DNA of 64,000 nucleotides from Acinetobacter sp. SFB (GCF_001647545.1 NZ_LSZH01000001.1:62001-126000); one strand, 5' to 3'. Positions 35,372-45,067 are shown, counted from the first letter of the stretch. A program made the numbers and translations. Notes: generated by a model from the letters alone, not told the origin.

Positions 35372-35806
35372 TTAAGGTTTAATTGCCGTTCCATAAGCAA
35401 ATACTTCTACTACCCCGCCTTGCATGCCCAGTTCAGTGGTACTCAATCGCAAGCCCAGAATATGCGATGCGCCTATTTTTTCAGCTTCCAGTTTTAAACG
35501 CACAATAGCTTCACGTCTAGCACGCTCAACTACGCTTTCATAACTGGTTAAACGGCCACCCAAAAAGTTCTGAATATTGGCAATCACATATTTGAAGTAA
35601 TCATGTGAAATGACGACATTGCTGCTCACCAACTGTCCCTCATGAGCTGAAGTCTTAAAGCGACTATTATCCAGCGTGATATAAGCTAGCCGCTGTTCTT
35701 GTTCATCCAATTCATTTAAATGCTTTCTTTCTACATGGCGACCAAAGCCCCAGCCAATCGCAAATAAAATCACAAAGATGACAATTTTTAATATCAAGGC
35801 ATCCAT
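35372..35806 (-). CDS. YbjQ/UPF0145-type protein with N-terminal membrane anchor
   Basis: 144 residues. An N-terminal membrane helix (ALILKIVIFVILFAIGWGFG) precedes a YbjQ domain (NVVISHDYFKYVIANIQNFLGG, then AEKIGASHILGLRLSTTEL), a family sometimes annotated as heavy-metal binding and thought to form pentameric rings. Function unknown. It follows the soluble paralogue by three bases, so the two are co-transcribed and probably co-assemble, with this one providing membrane attachment. Confidence 0.83.
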   Translation of the reverse strand: MDALILKIVIFVILFAIGWGFGRHVERKHLNELDEQEQRLAYITLDNSRFKTSAHEGQLVSSNVVISHDYFKYVIANIQNFLGGRLTSYESVVERARREAIVRLKLEAEKIGASHILGLRLSTTELGMQGGVVEVFAYGTAIKP

Positions 35807-35809
35807 AGC

Positions 35810-36166
35810 TTAGCCTTGAGTCGGGAAGGGATCAGGCAGATTTTGTGCATTTGCTTCAACCACTACCGCAGTGCCATATACAAACAGTTCAGAAGCACCT
35901 TGGGCAATATTTGAAGTCGAAAAGCGGATACCGACCACTGCGTTTGCCCCGATGGATTTTGCTTTCTCAATCATGCGGCTCATGGCTTCCTGGCGTGATT
36001 CTTCAAGCAATTCGGTATATGCCGTCAGCTCACCACCGACTATATTTTTTAAGCCGGCCAGCAGGTCGCGTCCAACGTGTTTGCTACGCACCGTGCTGCC
36101 ATAGACCACATCAACTTGACGGAGAATGGTATGTCCCGGAACAGATTCTAGATTACTTAAAAGCAT
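35810..36166 (-). CDS. YbjQ/UPF0145 family protein
   Basis: 118-residue soluble YbjQ domain: LESVPGHTILRQVDVVYGST, then GRDLLAGLKNIVGGELTAYTE, EAMSRMIEKAKSIGANAVVG and IRFSTSNI. This is the complete single-domain form. First gene of a two-gene unit with the anchored paralogue. No metal-binding residues are conserved enough to assert metal binding. Confidence 0.85.
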   Translation of the reverse strand: MLLSNLESVPGHTILRQVDVVYGSTVRSKHVGRDLLAGLKNIVGGELTAYTELLEESRQEAMSRMIEKAKSIGANAVVGIRFSTSNIAQGASELFVYGTAVVVEANAQNLPDPFPTQG

Positions 36167-36226
36167 TTTTTAATATTCAAATAAGGGGTTGTAGTGAAGA
36201 TAGGAAATCATGCTTTAAAAAGCAAT

Positions 36227-36255
36227 AAAAAAGCCTGCAGAGTGCAGGCTTTTTT
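36227..36255 (-). terminator. Terminator of the adeIJK operon
   Basis: A 13-bp stem (AAAAAAGCCTGCA and complement) with a three-base loop lies 15 nt beyond the adeK stop, followed by a T run on the minus strand. Confidence 0.88.
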
Positions 36256-36269
36256 ACAATGGTTAAATA

Positions 36270-37733
36270 TTATTGAGTGCTGTTTTCAGCTTTACGTTCA
36301 GCAGTAGAAGCTGGTTGTATAACGACATCCCCAGTGTTGGCTTTAATACCTCCACCGAGGGTTTTATACACTTCAACCTGATTATTCATGTTGGCTTGTT
36401 CAAGCAACAATAAACCTTGTTCAGCTGCATAAGATGCACGTTGCGCATCCAGTACCGTCAAGTAACTGTCAATACCTGCGCGGAAGCGGGCATTAGACAG
36501 TCGGTAGGTGGTATTGGTGGCATCAACCAAACGACGTTGTGCTGCCAAGCGGTCACCGATATTTTGGCGAACGGCCAAAGCATCATTCACTTCGCGGAAA
36601 GCGGACTGAATCGATTTTTCATAGTCAGATAATGCAATTTGCTGATCTGTTTCTGAAATTTTGATATTGGCTTTACGTGTGCCCCAATCGAAGATTGGAA
36701 GATCAATACTTGGACCAATTGACCAGACGAATCCACCAGATTTAAACAAGTCACTTAAGCTGCTTGAAGCATAGCCTGCATTACCCGTCAAACTAATGGT
36801 CGGGAACAAGCGTGCTTTAGCTGCAGCAATATTGGCACCCGCTGCAGAAAGTTGGTATTCGGCAGCACGGACATCAGGACGGTTGTTCAGCAAGTCACTT
36901 GGTAAACCCGCACTAAAGGCATTGCTTTTGCTAATACGTGTTACACGTTGAGTCGGTAACAAGTTTGCAGGAACTGGTTCACCTACAAGCAAGTTAAGCA
37001 AATTCTGTGCTTGCGCAATTTGAGTCTTGTAATTGGCAACATCATTACGTGCAGTTTCTACAGAAATCTGTGCCTGACGAACAGGAACTTCACTGTCGAT
37101 TCCCACATCGAAACGTTTTTTGTTGAGGTTATAAGATTCAAGTTGAGCTTTTAAGGTTTGGTCTGCAAGTTTTAAATTTGCATTTGCAAACGAATAGTTC
37201 AACCAGGCTTGAGCCACCTGACCTATAAGCGCAATTTGAGTAGCATCACGTGCACTCGACGTTGCCAGATAAAGATCTAAAGCATTGTCTTTTAAGCTAC
37301 GCACACGACCCCAAAAATCCAGCTCATAGGCAGTTACGCCCAGTCCAACATTGTAACTGGTCATTGCACCATTGGTATTGAGCGTATCTTGACGCAGCAC
37401 ACTACCGCTGGCACCAATTGTTGGCAGCTGATTGTTCTGGGTAATTTGATACTGTTGCTGCGCACGTTGAATATTCAAGGTCGAAGTACGTAAATCACGG
37501 TTATTGGCTAATGCCAGATCGAGCACCTGTAATAGGCGCTGATCGGCAAAAAAGTCCTTATAACCCTGTTCAGCAATAGAAGGACCAGAGTTACTGGTTA
37601 GATAACCTTGCTCTGGAATATTGGCTTGAGCGACGGGCTCTGGCCCACGCATGCTTTGACACGCTGTCAAAGCAAGCGCAAGTGCAGATACCGCAATGCT
37701 ACGACCTGTAACAGACCATACCTTTTGCATCAC
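36270..37733 (-). CDS. adeK: Outer-membrane efflux channel AdeK (OprM/TolC type)
   Basis: Outer-membrane factor of the AdeIJK tripartite drug pump, 487 residues. The leader ends in lipobox LTAC, so it is a lipoprotein like OprM. Two internal repeats of the TolC fold are seen (LLQVLDLALANNRDLRTSTL and the AEYQLSAAGANIAAAKARLF region), with long periplasmic helices. The start overlaps the adeJ stop by four bases. It completes the channel that lets AdeJ discharge substrates to the medium. Confidence 0.93.
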   Translation of the reverse strand: MMQKVWSVTGRSIAVSALALALTACQSMRGPEPVAQANIPEQGYLTSNSGPSIAEQGYKDFFADQRLLQVLDLALANNRDLRTSTLNIQRAQQQYQITQNNQLPTIGASGSVLRQDTLNTNGAMTSYNVGLGVTAYELDFWGRVRSLKDNALDLYLATSSARDATQIALIGQVAQAWLNYSFANANLKLADQTLKAQLESYNLNKKRFDVGIDSEVPVRQAQISVETARNDVANYKTQIAQAQNLLNLLVGEPVPANLLPTQRVTRISKSNAFSAGLPSDLLNNRPDVRAAEYQLSAAGANIAAAKARLFPTISLTGNAGYASSSLSDLFKSGGFVWSIGPSIDLPIFDWGTRKANIKISETDQQIALSDYEKSIQSAFREVNDALAVRQNIGDRLAAQRRLVDATNTTYRLSNARFRAGIDSYLTVLDAQRASYAAEQGLLLLEQANMNNQVEVYKTLGGGIKANTGDVVIQPASTAERKAENSTQ

Positions 37734-40700
37734 GATGTTTGCTCCTGATTATTTGGCTTTTTAGGTTTAAATTTAAAGATACTTCGAATCCAGACATAGA
37801 ACACAGGAATAAAGAAAATACCCAATAGAGTTGAACTGATTACGCCACCCAGTACACCATAACCGACAGAGTGCTGGCTACCTGCGCCTGCACCCGAAGA
37901 AAGGGCAAGCGGAAGTACACCAAAACCGAAGGCTAGGGTAGTCATGATAATTGGACGTAAACGCATTTTTGCTGCATGCAAGGTTGCGTCAAGTAAAGGC
38001 TCGCCTTTATCTTCTTGCAGTTCCTTGGCGAATTCTACAATCAGGATCGCATTTTTTGCAGCCAAACCAATGACGGCAATAATCGCGACCTGGAAGTAAA
38101 TGTTATTGGTCAGATTTGGATCTTTCAGCAGAACCATACCCAGGAAAGTCAGACCCACTGCACCGACAATACCCAGTGGAATCACCAGCATAACCGAGAA
38201 TGGAATTGACCAGCTCTCATACAGTGCTGCAAGACACAGGAATACAATCAGCATTGAAAGTGCATACAAGCCAAGCGTTTGTGAGCCAGATTCGCGCTCT
38301 TCCAAAGATAAACCTGTCCATTCATAGTCAAAACCGTTCATACCCATTTCAGGTAATTTGGCAATGATTTCTTCCATGGCAGCCATGGCATCACCCGAGC
38401 TGACACCTGGAGCAGGCGTACCCTGAATGTTGACTGATGAAATACCGTTATAACGCTCTAAACGTGGTGAGCCATAGGTCCATTCACCGGTGGCAAATGA
38501 TGAAAACGGAACCATTTGACCTGTGCTGCTACGTACATACCACTTGTTGAGATCTTCCGGCATCATTCGTGCATCAGGAATGGCCTGTACATACACCTTC
38601 TTCACACGACCACGGTCGACGAAGTCATTAATGTATGAACCACCCCATGCAATACTCATGGTGCTGTTGATTTCTGCAATGCTGACGCCCATAGCACTGG
38701 CTTTTTCATTATCGACATAGATCTTGTACTGTGGCGTATCTTCCTGACCATTTGGACGGACACCGGCCAAACGTTTGTCCTGAGCGGCCATTCCTAAGAT
38801 CATGTTACGTGCGGCCAGCATTTTTTCATGCCCATTACCCGCAGCATCTTTCAACATCAAGTTAAAGCCCGCAGAAACACCCAGTTCAGGCATTGCTGGA
38901 AGCTGTAAAGGCATCACATAAGAGGCATCTTTGGCAATCACGTTAAGCGCCATACCACGTTGAATAATGGCACCCACAGTAGATTCTTTACTGGTCCGTT
39001 CTTTCCAGTCTTTCAGCTTAATAAAGGCAAGACCGGCATTTTGACCAACACCGGTGAAAGAGAAGCCGGCAACACTAAAGACAGAGTCGACATTGGCCTT
39101 TTCACTTTCCAGAAAGAAATTCGTCATCTGGTCAATGACTTTTTCAGTACGATTCAGCGTAGCATTTGGAGGCAGCTGAACCAGCGTCATGACCACACCT
39201 TGGTCTTCATCCGGTAAGAATGAGCTTGGCAGGCTTTTGAACAAGAACAGCAGACCGACAATCACTACCGCATAAATCGCGCCGGCAATGATTTTATGAA
39301 TCAGCAGTTTTCCAACCCAGTTTTGGTAGCCTTGCGCCATACGGTCGAAACGACTATTGAAGCCACGGAAGAAACGGGCAGAGTAACCATTGCTCTGTTC
39401 TTTGTCTTGATCATGCTGCTTTAATAAGGTTGCACACAGTGCGGGGGTGAATGTTAATGCCACAATCAGTGACAGAACCATTGCGGTAACCAAGGTAATC
39501 GAGAACTGACGGTAAATCACCCCGGTGGTTCCACTAAAGAACGCCATTGGCACGAATACCGCGGACAATACCGTGGTAATACCAATCAGTGCACCTGAGA
39601 TCTGACTCATCGACTTTTCAGTCGCTTCAACAGGCTCGAGGTGTTCTTCCACCATAATACGTTCAACGTTTTCGACCACCACAATCGCATCGTCGACCAG
39701 TAGACCAATGGCAAGAACCATGGCAAACATCGTCAGCGTATTAATCGAGAAGCCGAATAAGTTAATAATAGCAAAGGTACCCAATACCACCACAGGCACT
39801 GCCATGGTTGGAATAATGGTTGCGCGCCAGTTCTGCAAGAACAGGAACATCACCAGGAACACAAGGATAATTGCCTCAATTAAAGTGTGAACTACACTTT
39901 CAATTGAAAGTTTGATAAATGGTGTTGTATCAAACGCCAGCTGATCTTTTAAACCAGTGGGATAATTTTTACGTAACTGTACTAAACGTTCTTCTACCGC
40001 AGTTGCTGTATCTAATGCATTTGCACCAGTGGCCAGTTTAATCGCTACACCGCCCGCAGGCTTGCCGTTAAATTTAGAGGTAAACTGATAGTTGTCCGAG
40101 CCTAATTCAACTTTGGCAACATCACCCAGAGTTACTTTTGCTCCAGTACCGGCACTTTTTAGATAAATATTACGGAACTGATCTACTGTTTGTAGCAGGC
40201 TTTGCGCATTTACGGTCGCATTTAAAACCTGACCTTCAACAGCAGGAGCACCGCCCAATTGACCCACCGCAACCTGTGCATTTTGGGTGCGCAGGGCGGC
40301 TACCACATCACTTGGAGAAAGCTGGTAGCTGGCTAGTTTGGCAGGATCAAGCCAAATACGCATTGCATATGAACCACCAAACACCTGAACTTCACCGACA
40401 CCGGCAACGCGGCTGAGCGGTTCAGAAATATTCGAGTTCACATAGTCTTTAATGTCGGCATCGCTCAGTTCACCATTCGGTGAATAGAAAGCCAATACCT
40501 GCAAGAAGCTTGCACCTGACTTGGTTACTCGAAGTCCTTGACGTTGTACATCTTCAGGTAAAAGTGCAGTTGCAGACTGTAATTTGTTCTGGACTTGAAC
40601 TTGGGCAATATCAGCATCGATCCCTTGTTCAAAGTTCAAGGCGATAGAAGCTTGACCATTACCCGCACTATTTGAAGAAATATAGCGCAAGCCATCCAGG

Positions 40701-40912
40701 CCATTCATTTGCTGCTCGATGATCTGGGTCACTGTATTTTCTACAGTTTCCGCAGATGCACCTGGATAAGTCGCAGAAATACTAACCGTTGGCGGAGCAA
40801 TGGTCGGATATTGTGCAATCGGCATTTTGCTGATGGTTAAAATACCCGCCAGCATAATCACCAATGCAATCACCCATGCAAAAATCGGGCGATGAATAAA
40901 AAAGTGAGCCAT
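37730..40912 (-). CDS. adeJ: RND multidrug efflux permease AdeJ
   Basis: Inner-membrane proton-driven pump of the HAE1 RND family, 1060 residues with 12 expected membrane helices and two large periplasmic domains. MAHFFIHRPIFAWVIALVIM is the conserved start. The proton-relay Asp pair lies in LLVDDAIVVVENVER, about residues 406-408. The sequence matches AdeJ/MexB-type pumps along its length. The AdeIJK system of Acinetobacter gives intrinsic resistance to beta-lactams, tetracyclines, fluoroquinolones and chloramphenicol. The operon order I-J-K is normal and the gene is intact. Confidence 0.95.
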   Translation of the reverse strand: MAHFFIHRPIFAWVIALVIMLAGILTISKMPIAQYPTIAPPTVSISATYPGASAETVENTVTQIIEQQMNGLDGLRYISSNSAGNGQASIALNFEQGIDADIAQVQVQNKLQSATALLPEDVQRQGLRVTKSGASFLQVLAFYSPNGELSDADIKDYVNSNISEPLSRVAGVGEVQVFGGSYAMRIWLDPAKLASYQLSPSDVVAALRTQNAQVAVGQLGGAPAVEGQVLNATVNAQSLLQTVDQFRNIYLKSAGTGAKVTLGDVAKVELGSDNYQFTSKFNGKPAGGVAIKLATGANALDTATAVEERLVQLRKNYPTGLKDQLAFDTTPFIKLSIESVVHTLIEAIILVFLVMFLFLQNWRATIIPTMAVPVVVLGTFAIINLFGFSINTLTMFAMVLAIGLLVDDAIVVVENVERIMVEEHLEPVEATEKSMSQISGALIGITTVLSAVFVPMAFFSGTTGVIYRQFSITLVTAMVLSLIVALTFTPALCATLLKQHDQDKEQSNGYSARFFRGFNSRFDRMAQGYQNWVGKLLIHKIIAGAIYAVVIVGLLFLFKSLPSSFLPDEDQGVVMTLVQLPPNATLNRTEKVIDQMTNFFLESEKANVDSVFSVAGFSFTGVGQNAGLAFIKLKDWKERTSKESTVGAIIQRGMALNVIAKDASYVMPLQLPAMPELGVSAGFNLMLKDAAGNGHEKMLAARNMILGMAAQDKRLAGVRPNGQEDTPQYKIYVDNEKASAMGVSIAEINSTMSIAWGGSYINDFVDRGRVKKVYVQAIPDARMMPEDLNKWYVRSSTGQMVPFSSFATGEWTYGSPRLERYNGISSVNIQGTPAPGVSSGDAMAAMEEIIAKLPEMGMNGFDYEWTGLSLEERESGSQTLGLYALSMLIVFLCLAALYESWSIPFSVMLVIPLGIVGAVGLTFLGMVLLKDPNLTNNIYFQVAIIAVIGLAAKNAILIVEFAKELQEDKGEPLLDATLHAAKMRLRPIIMTTLAFGFGVLPLALSSGAGAGSQHSVGYGVLGGVISSTLLGIFFIPVFYVWIRSIFKFKPKKPNNQEQTS

Positions 40913-40925
40913 TATCGTCTACCCC

Positions 40926-42191
40926 TTATGTATTTGAAGTAGATTTTTGTTCAGTTTTAGGTTGTGCTTGCTGCGCAGGTTGAGCGGCTTTATTGGCTTC
41001 TGCTGCAGGCTGACCTGCACCTTGAGGAGCAGCGGCCGGTTGATAAGGCTTGGCAACCACAGTTGCACCTTCTTTAACCTTGGCAATACCATCAACAATC
41101 ACTTTTTCACCGGTTTTTAAACCAGAAGTTACGATCCAGTCTTTACCTTGTACACCGGCAGTTTCCACAGGACGTGTTTCAACTTTACCTTCAGCATTCA
41201 CAATCATGGCAATCGCTTGGCCAGTCGGAGTACGGGTAATCGCTGCTTGTGGAATCAACATGGCATTTGGAATTACACCTTGTACAATTTTAGCAGTGGC
41301 ATACATTCCCGGAAGCAACAAATGGTTCGGGTTCGGAAATACAGCACGTAAAGTTACGGTACCAGTTTCCGGATTCACACTGGCATCAGAGAAGGCAAGG
41401 CGGCCTTCAACCGGGTAGTCGCTACCATCTTCAAGCTTAAGTTTGACTTTGGTATTATTGCTGCTGTCTAAACTGCCTTTGCTCAATTGTTGGCGTAAAC
41501 GCAATAATTCAGCACTTGACTGGTTAATGTCGATATAGATGGGATCTAAACGTTGCACAGTGACCAAAGGATCTGCCTGGCTCGCCGTGACTAAAGCACC
41601 TACGGTAACAGTTGAACGGTTGGTTTGACCTGAAATTGGTGCACGCACAGTTGAATAACCGAGGTTGATTTCGGCATTTTTAAGTTCTGCCTGTGTTGCC
41701 GCAAGATCAGCTTCAGCCAATTTTACTTGCGCAGCAATATCATCATATTCTTGTTTTGAAATGGCATTGCTGCCGACAAGTTGACGATAACGTCCTTCTT
41801 TAACGCGTAATACATTCAAGTTGGCTTGTTGACGATTCAGTGCGGCACGGGCACTATCGACGCCAGCACGATTGGTACGCGAGTCAATTTCATACAAGGC
41901 TTGCCCTTCACGAACATAACTGCCTTCAGTGAAAAGTCGTTTTTGAATGACGCCACTGGTTTGTGGGCGCACTTCAGAAATTTCAAATGCCGTGGTCCGA
42001 CCTGAAAGTTCCACCGATTGTTCAACGCTTTGGGGTTGAGCAACAATGACACCAACTTCAGTCGGTGGCATCTTTTGGGCTGCTGCAGCTTGCTGCGCAT
42101 CCTTTGGATCTTTGCTACAACCAACAAGTGCAATACTTGTTGCTAATGCGCAAGCGGTAAGGGCGGGCGCCCATAGCTTTGCAGACATCAT
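40926..42191 (-). CDS. adeI: RND efflux periplasmic adaptor AdeI
   Basis: Membrane-fusion lipoprotein linking AdeJ to AdeK, 421 residues. The leader ends in ALVGC (lipobox). Lipoyl/barrel-sandwich halves are VRPQTSGVIQKRLFTEGSYV and YSTVRAPISGQTNRSTVTVG, joined by an alpha-hairpin (NRQQANLNVLRVKEGRYRQL), then the beta-barrel and membrane-proximal domains. The Pro/Gln/Ala-rich tail is unstructured. GAGG sits seven bases before ATG 42191. It follows the PAP2 gene by 32 bp on the same strand, so the pump may share that gene's promoter. Confidence 0.94.
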   Translation of the reverse strand: MMSAKLWAPALTACALATSIALVGCSKDPKDAQQAAAAQKMPPTEVGVIVAQPQSVEQSVELSGRTTAFEISEVRPQTSGVIQKRLFTEGSYVREGQALYEIDSRTNRAGVDSARAALNRQQANLNVLRVKEGRYRQLVGSNAISKQEYDDIAAQVKLAEADLAATQAELKNAEINLGYSTVRAPISGQTNRSTVTVGALVTASQADPLVTVQRLDPIYIDINQSSAELLRLRQQLSKGSLDSSNNTKVKLKLEDGSDYPVEGRLAFSDASVNPETGTVTLRAVFPNPNHLLLPGMYATAKIVQGVIPNAMLIPQAAITRTPTGQAIAMIVNAEGKVETRPVETAGVQGKDWIVTSGLKTGEKVIVDGIAKVKEGATVVAKPYQPAAAPQGAGQPAAEANKAAQPAQQAQPKTEQKSTSNT

Positions 42192-42223
42192 TGTTCCACC
42201 TCGATTAGATTTTTATCTAAAAA

Positions 42224-42829
42224 TTAATTTGTTTTCGCTCTACTGAATTTGACGTACAGCATATAAAGTAGTGTGATCCAAATAAAACTTATGCTCCAAC
42301 CAGCCAAAACATCAGAGGGGAAATGTACCCCAAGGTAAACCCTTGAAATTCCCATAATTAACAACCATATAAAAGCACAAATACAAATCAGTGTGTGCTG
42401 TGGATGTTTTTGACTCAGATAAATTGCAAGACAGCCCAAGGCAGCGGCATAAATACTATGAGCACTGGGAAATGAAGCACCATAGCTGTTGACCAGATGA
42501 TACATTTCGGGTGGACGAGGTCTTGAAATTATATATTTAAGCAGCCAAACCGTGGCAATGCTTCCAATAAGCCCTAAACTTATAAAAATAACATTTGTGT
42601 ATTTTTTATACCATACTTGGTGTAAACACCAGATTGTGGTTAAAAATAGCACAAATGGCATGCCACCTATAATAGAAAGTGTGATAGTAATCGTATTTAA
42701 TTGCACTGTGCGATGCTGACTTATCCATTCAACCATCGCTAAATCATACTGATGAAGTGATGGAATAAAAAGCATTAATACACTGAAAATAAATAAGAAA
42801 AAACCTACACCGAGCAATAGGTACGGCAT
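42224..42829 (-). CDS. PAP2-family phosphatase upstream of adeIJK
   Basis: Integral-membrane PAP2 phosphatase, 201 residues from ATG 42829 (AAGG upstream); a TTG nine codons earlier is the alternative start. All three motifs are present: KYIISRPRPP, YGASFPSAHSIYAA and SRVYLGVHFPSDVLAGW, the last carrying the catalytic His and the Asp. Such proteins recycle undecaprenyl pyrophosphate or dephosphorylate lipid phosphates on the periplasmic face. It lies first in line before adeIJK behind a palindrome-bearing promoter, so co-regulation with the pump is likely. It is unlike the 18995-19681 enzyme, which has a degenerate central motif. Confidence 0.87.
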   Translation of the reverse strand: MPYLLLGVGFFLFIFSVLMLFIPSLHQYDLAMVEWISQHRTVQLNTITITLSIIGGMPFVLFLTTIWCLHQVWYKKYTNVIFISLGLIGSIATVWLLKYIISRPRPPEMYHLVNSYGASFPSAHSIYAAALGCLAIYLSQKHPQHTLICICAFIWLLIMGISRVYLGVHFPSDVLAGWSISFIWITLLYMLYVKFSRAKTN

Positions 42830-42881
42830 GTAAGGAACCTTTGTTATCTTGGTCAATTAGAGTAAGACTAATTTAATGGTT

Positions 42882-42912
42882 AAAGTGTACTCATCAGTAC
42901 ACTTTATTTCAA
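42882..42912 (-). promoter_or_regulatory. Candidate promoter and operator of the PAP2-adeIJK unit
   Basis: On the minus strand TTGAAA (42912-42907), a 17-bp spacer and TACACT (42889-42884) make a plausible sigma-70 promoter. A perfect 24-bp palindrome, AAAGTGTACT-N4-AGTACACTTT (42882-42905), fills the spacer and covers the -10, the classical place for a repressor. In Acinetobacter the TetR-type AdeN represses adeIJK. The same palindrome could also form a weak terminator hairpin for the upstream gene, though no strong T run follows it. Confidence 0.55.
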
Positions 42913-42979
42913 GTGTGTGTAAATTATGCTAATTACTTTTTTGCTAATTTTAAAGCTGAATTAAAAAAAAAATAACCAA

Positions 42980-45034
42980 TTATTTATGTGTCATTTTTTG
43001 TGAAGGTAATGATTCATCTACTTCTAACGGAATCTTGGGAGGCCAAAAGAAGTCACTGGGGCGGGTCAAGAAATGAGTAAGCACCAGTTTGGCTAAAGGC
43101 TTCCATTGTTCAAATCGAACTCTTCGTGCGCGTAAGGCCACAATAATGGTCAGACTAAAACTCACAAATAAGTTCGTCAGTCCAATCAGCAGCACCCCTA
43201 AAAATGATACAAAAATCAGACCGATTTCAGGGCTACCATTAATATCGATCAAACCCTGAATAAAGTTGGCTGAAGCAAAGGCAATATGTCGAATATCAAG
43301 GGGAAGACCCAAAATAAAACCAATGGTTCCCATACTTCCAAGCATAATCCCGAATAAGAAGTTCCCCGCCAGCGCGCCTAAATTTAGTTCAATATAAAGC
43401 GCGAAACGATTCAGGCGTTCTTCTCCCATCCATTGTTTTAATCGTGCATGTGCCTGCAAACGCGGACCGACTTTACGGTATACCGCCATATTGTCGAAAT
43501 AACCGGCAATCAAACCCGAGAAAAACAGACAAACTCCAGCAATGGCAGCATGTGGAATGGCCAGTGAAATAAATGGATTAAGTGAATGTAAGGTTGCAGT
43601 CGCCTTGGCATGAGACAGCAGTGGTTCATTCATTCCATATTGCCAGAGCAGGCTAATGACTGCAGCCGTTGGAATGGCAATCGAAATATTTCCGAGAATG
43701 GCAATAAACTGGGTTCGAATAATATTAATGATCAGTGCAGCAAGTTCAGCAATTTGTGCAGTTTTAGAGCCTTTTCGATGCTGTACAGTAGCGGCAAGCG
43801 CTGCTGCTGTCATCGCCGGTTGTTTGGTCGCAACGGTAAAATGCAGCACATGAATTAGCATGAAACCGAGTGAATAGTTCATGCTAAACATAAACGCCTG
43901 CATCAATGGTGCCATGACCAGTCTTGCCGCCAATATTTTTAAGGTCGCCATAGCAGCAATAATGACGCCAGCGCCTGCGGCCGCCTTGTACATCGACCAA
44001 AAACCTTTTTTGTCGGTACTTACATAGTGCTCGCCGGTTTTACTGGCATTTTCGGTCACTTGTAAGGCAATCAATTCACTGTTGTTGGCAAGTAAAGAAC
44101 GTACACTCCGTTCGCTATAAATGGCAGAGGTAATATCGACCAGTAAAGCACTGAGCGACTCATAACGAATTTTGTCTTCTTCAACAATTAAGTTAATTAA
44201 CAGTTCGATTCGATCTAGACACTGTTCCAGCAGTGATAATAAGTAAGTCAGACTGATACTTACCCCAATCCGTTTGATGGCACGACGAATTTTTAAAACC
44301 ACATCGCGACATTGCTCAATCATGACCAACGCTTGTGAGGCATCGGGGGGAATAATGACGGCCAGAGGATCGGTATTTTGATGCAGCTTTTTATAATGCT
44401 GAATGAATTCAACAATTTCACGATTTTGAACCAGAAAAGGTGATTCGTATTCAGTTAAATCGGGTTGTGCATTGATAAATTCCGGATATAGACCAATTCC
44501 GCTAATCCGGTAAGATAAAACGGTAATAGCTTTAATTAGCTCACTGTTAATTTTAAGTTTTTCAGCCTGATTGCCATGACCTTGCCCCAGTAATGCAAAT
44601 AACTTTTGCCAATCCTCACTGGAAATGCTGTCCAACCAATATTTATCACTACGTTGATAAAAAACGCGACGGACTAAATCTTGCAATTGGCTTTCGTCAT
44701 TAATTAGCGGTAAAAAATGAGCGCCTACGCGTTGTGCGAGCTGATTCCAAAAACCATCCAGAGATAAAATACCGGTATCGGCATACAAACTGGTCTGTTT
44801 GTACTGGCTAATCAGTTTTATGACAAAATTTTGTAAGGTAGAAACGGCATTGGGGGTAATCAGTAATGCTTGTACAAGTGCACGAAATTTGCAGTTAATT
44901 TCTTCAGTATTGGTTGAGTCATCTGGTCGAATTCGGTTAACCAGCTCAATTAACAGTGAGTCATCAAGAACAGCTTGATGAGATTCAAGCTGCTCCTGCA
45001 TTTTTAAAAATAGATCATTAAAATTTATATGCAT
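42980..45034 (-). CDS. Gcr-family protein, usually labelled 'site-specific recombinase', predicted membrane protein
   Basis: 684 residues matching the family that databases label site-specific recombinase (Gcr-like). The N-terminal half is soluble and helical. The C-terminal half carries a series of hydrophobic segments (AAAGAGVIIAAMATLKILAA, FISLAIPHAAIAGVCLFF, IGLIFVSFLGVLLIGLTNLF and others), so it is an integral membrane protein. I see neither the Tyr-recombinase Arg/His/Tyr set nor a resolvase Ser motif. The enzyme label is therefore doubtful; the role is unknown. It stands between ispB and the PAP2-adeIJK unit on the same strand. Confidence 0.75.
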   Translation of the reverse strand: MHINFNDLFLKMQEQLESHQAVLDDSLLIELVNRIRPDDSTNTEEINCKFRALVQALLITPNAVSTLQNFVIKLISQYKQTSLYADTGILSLDGFWNQLAQRVGAHFLPLINDESQLQDLVRRVFYQRSDKYWLDSISSEDWQKLFALLGQGHGNQAEKLKINSELIKAITVLSYRISGIGLYPEFINAQPDLTEYESPFLVQNREIVEFIQHYKKLHQNTDPLAVIIPPDASQALVMIEQCRDVVLKIRRAIKRIGVSISLTYLLSLLEQCLDRIELLINLIVEEDKIRYESLSALLVDITSAIYSERSVRSLLANNSELIALQVTENASKTGEHYVSTDKKGFWSMYKAAAGAGVIIAAMATLKILAARLVMAPLMQAFMFSMNYSLGFMLIHVLHFTVATKQPAMTAAALAATVQHRKGSKTAQIAELAALIINIIRTQFIAILGNISIAIPTAAVISLLWQYGMNEPLLSHAKATATLHSLNPFISLAIPHAAIAGVCLFFSGLIAGYFDNMAVYRKVGPRLQAHARLKQWMGEERLNRFALYIELNLGALAGNFLFGIMLGSMGTIGFILGLPLDIRHIAFASANFIQGLIDINGSPEIGLIFVSFLGVLLIGLTNLFVSFSLTIIVALRARRVRFEQWKPLAKLVLTHFLTRPSDFFWPPKIPLEVDESLPSQKMTHK

Positions 45035-45067
45035 AGGCGAGGGTTAAGTCTATTTTTTCAACATCCA

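Noticed and set aside
41050-41418. A frame of 122 codons antisense to adeI
   Set aside because: Mirror of the adeI coding sequence; no ribosome site or family similarity.
42980-45034. Marker of an integrated mobile element because of the 'recombinase' label
   Set aside because: No recombinase catalytic residues, no attachment-site repeats and no phage genes nearby; neighbours are core genes.
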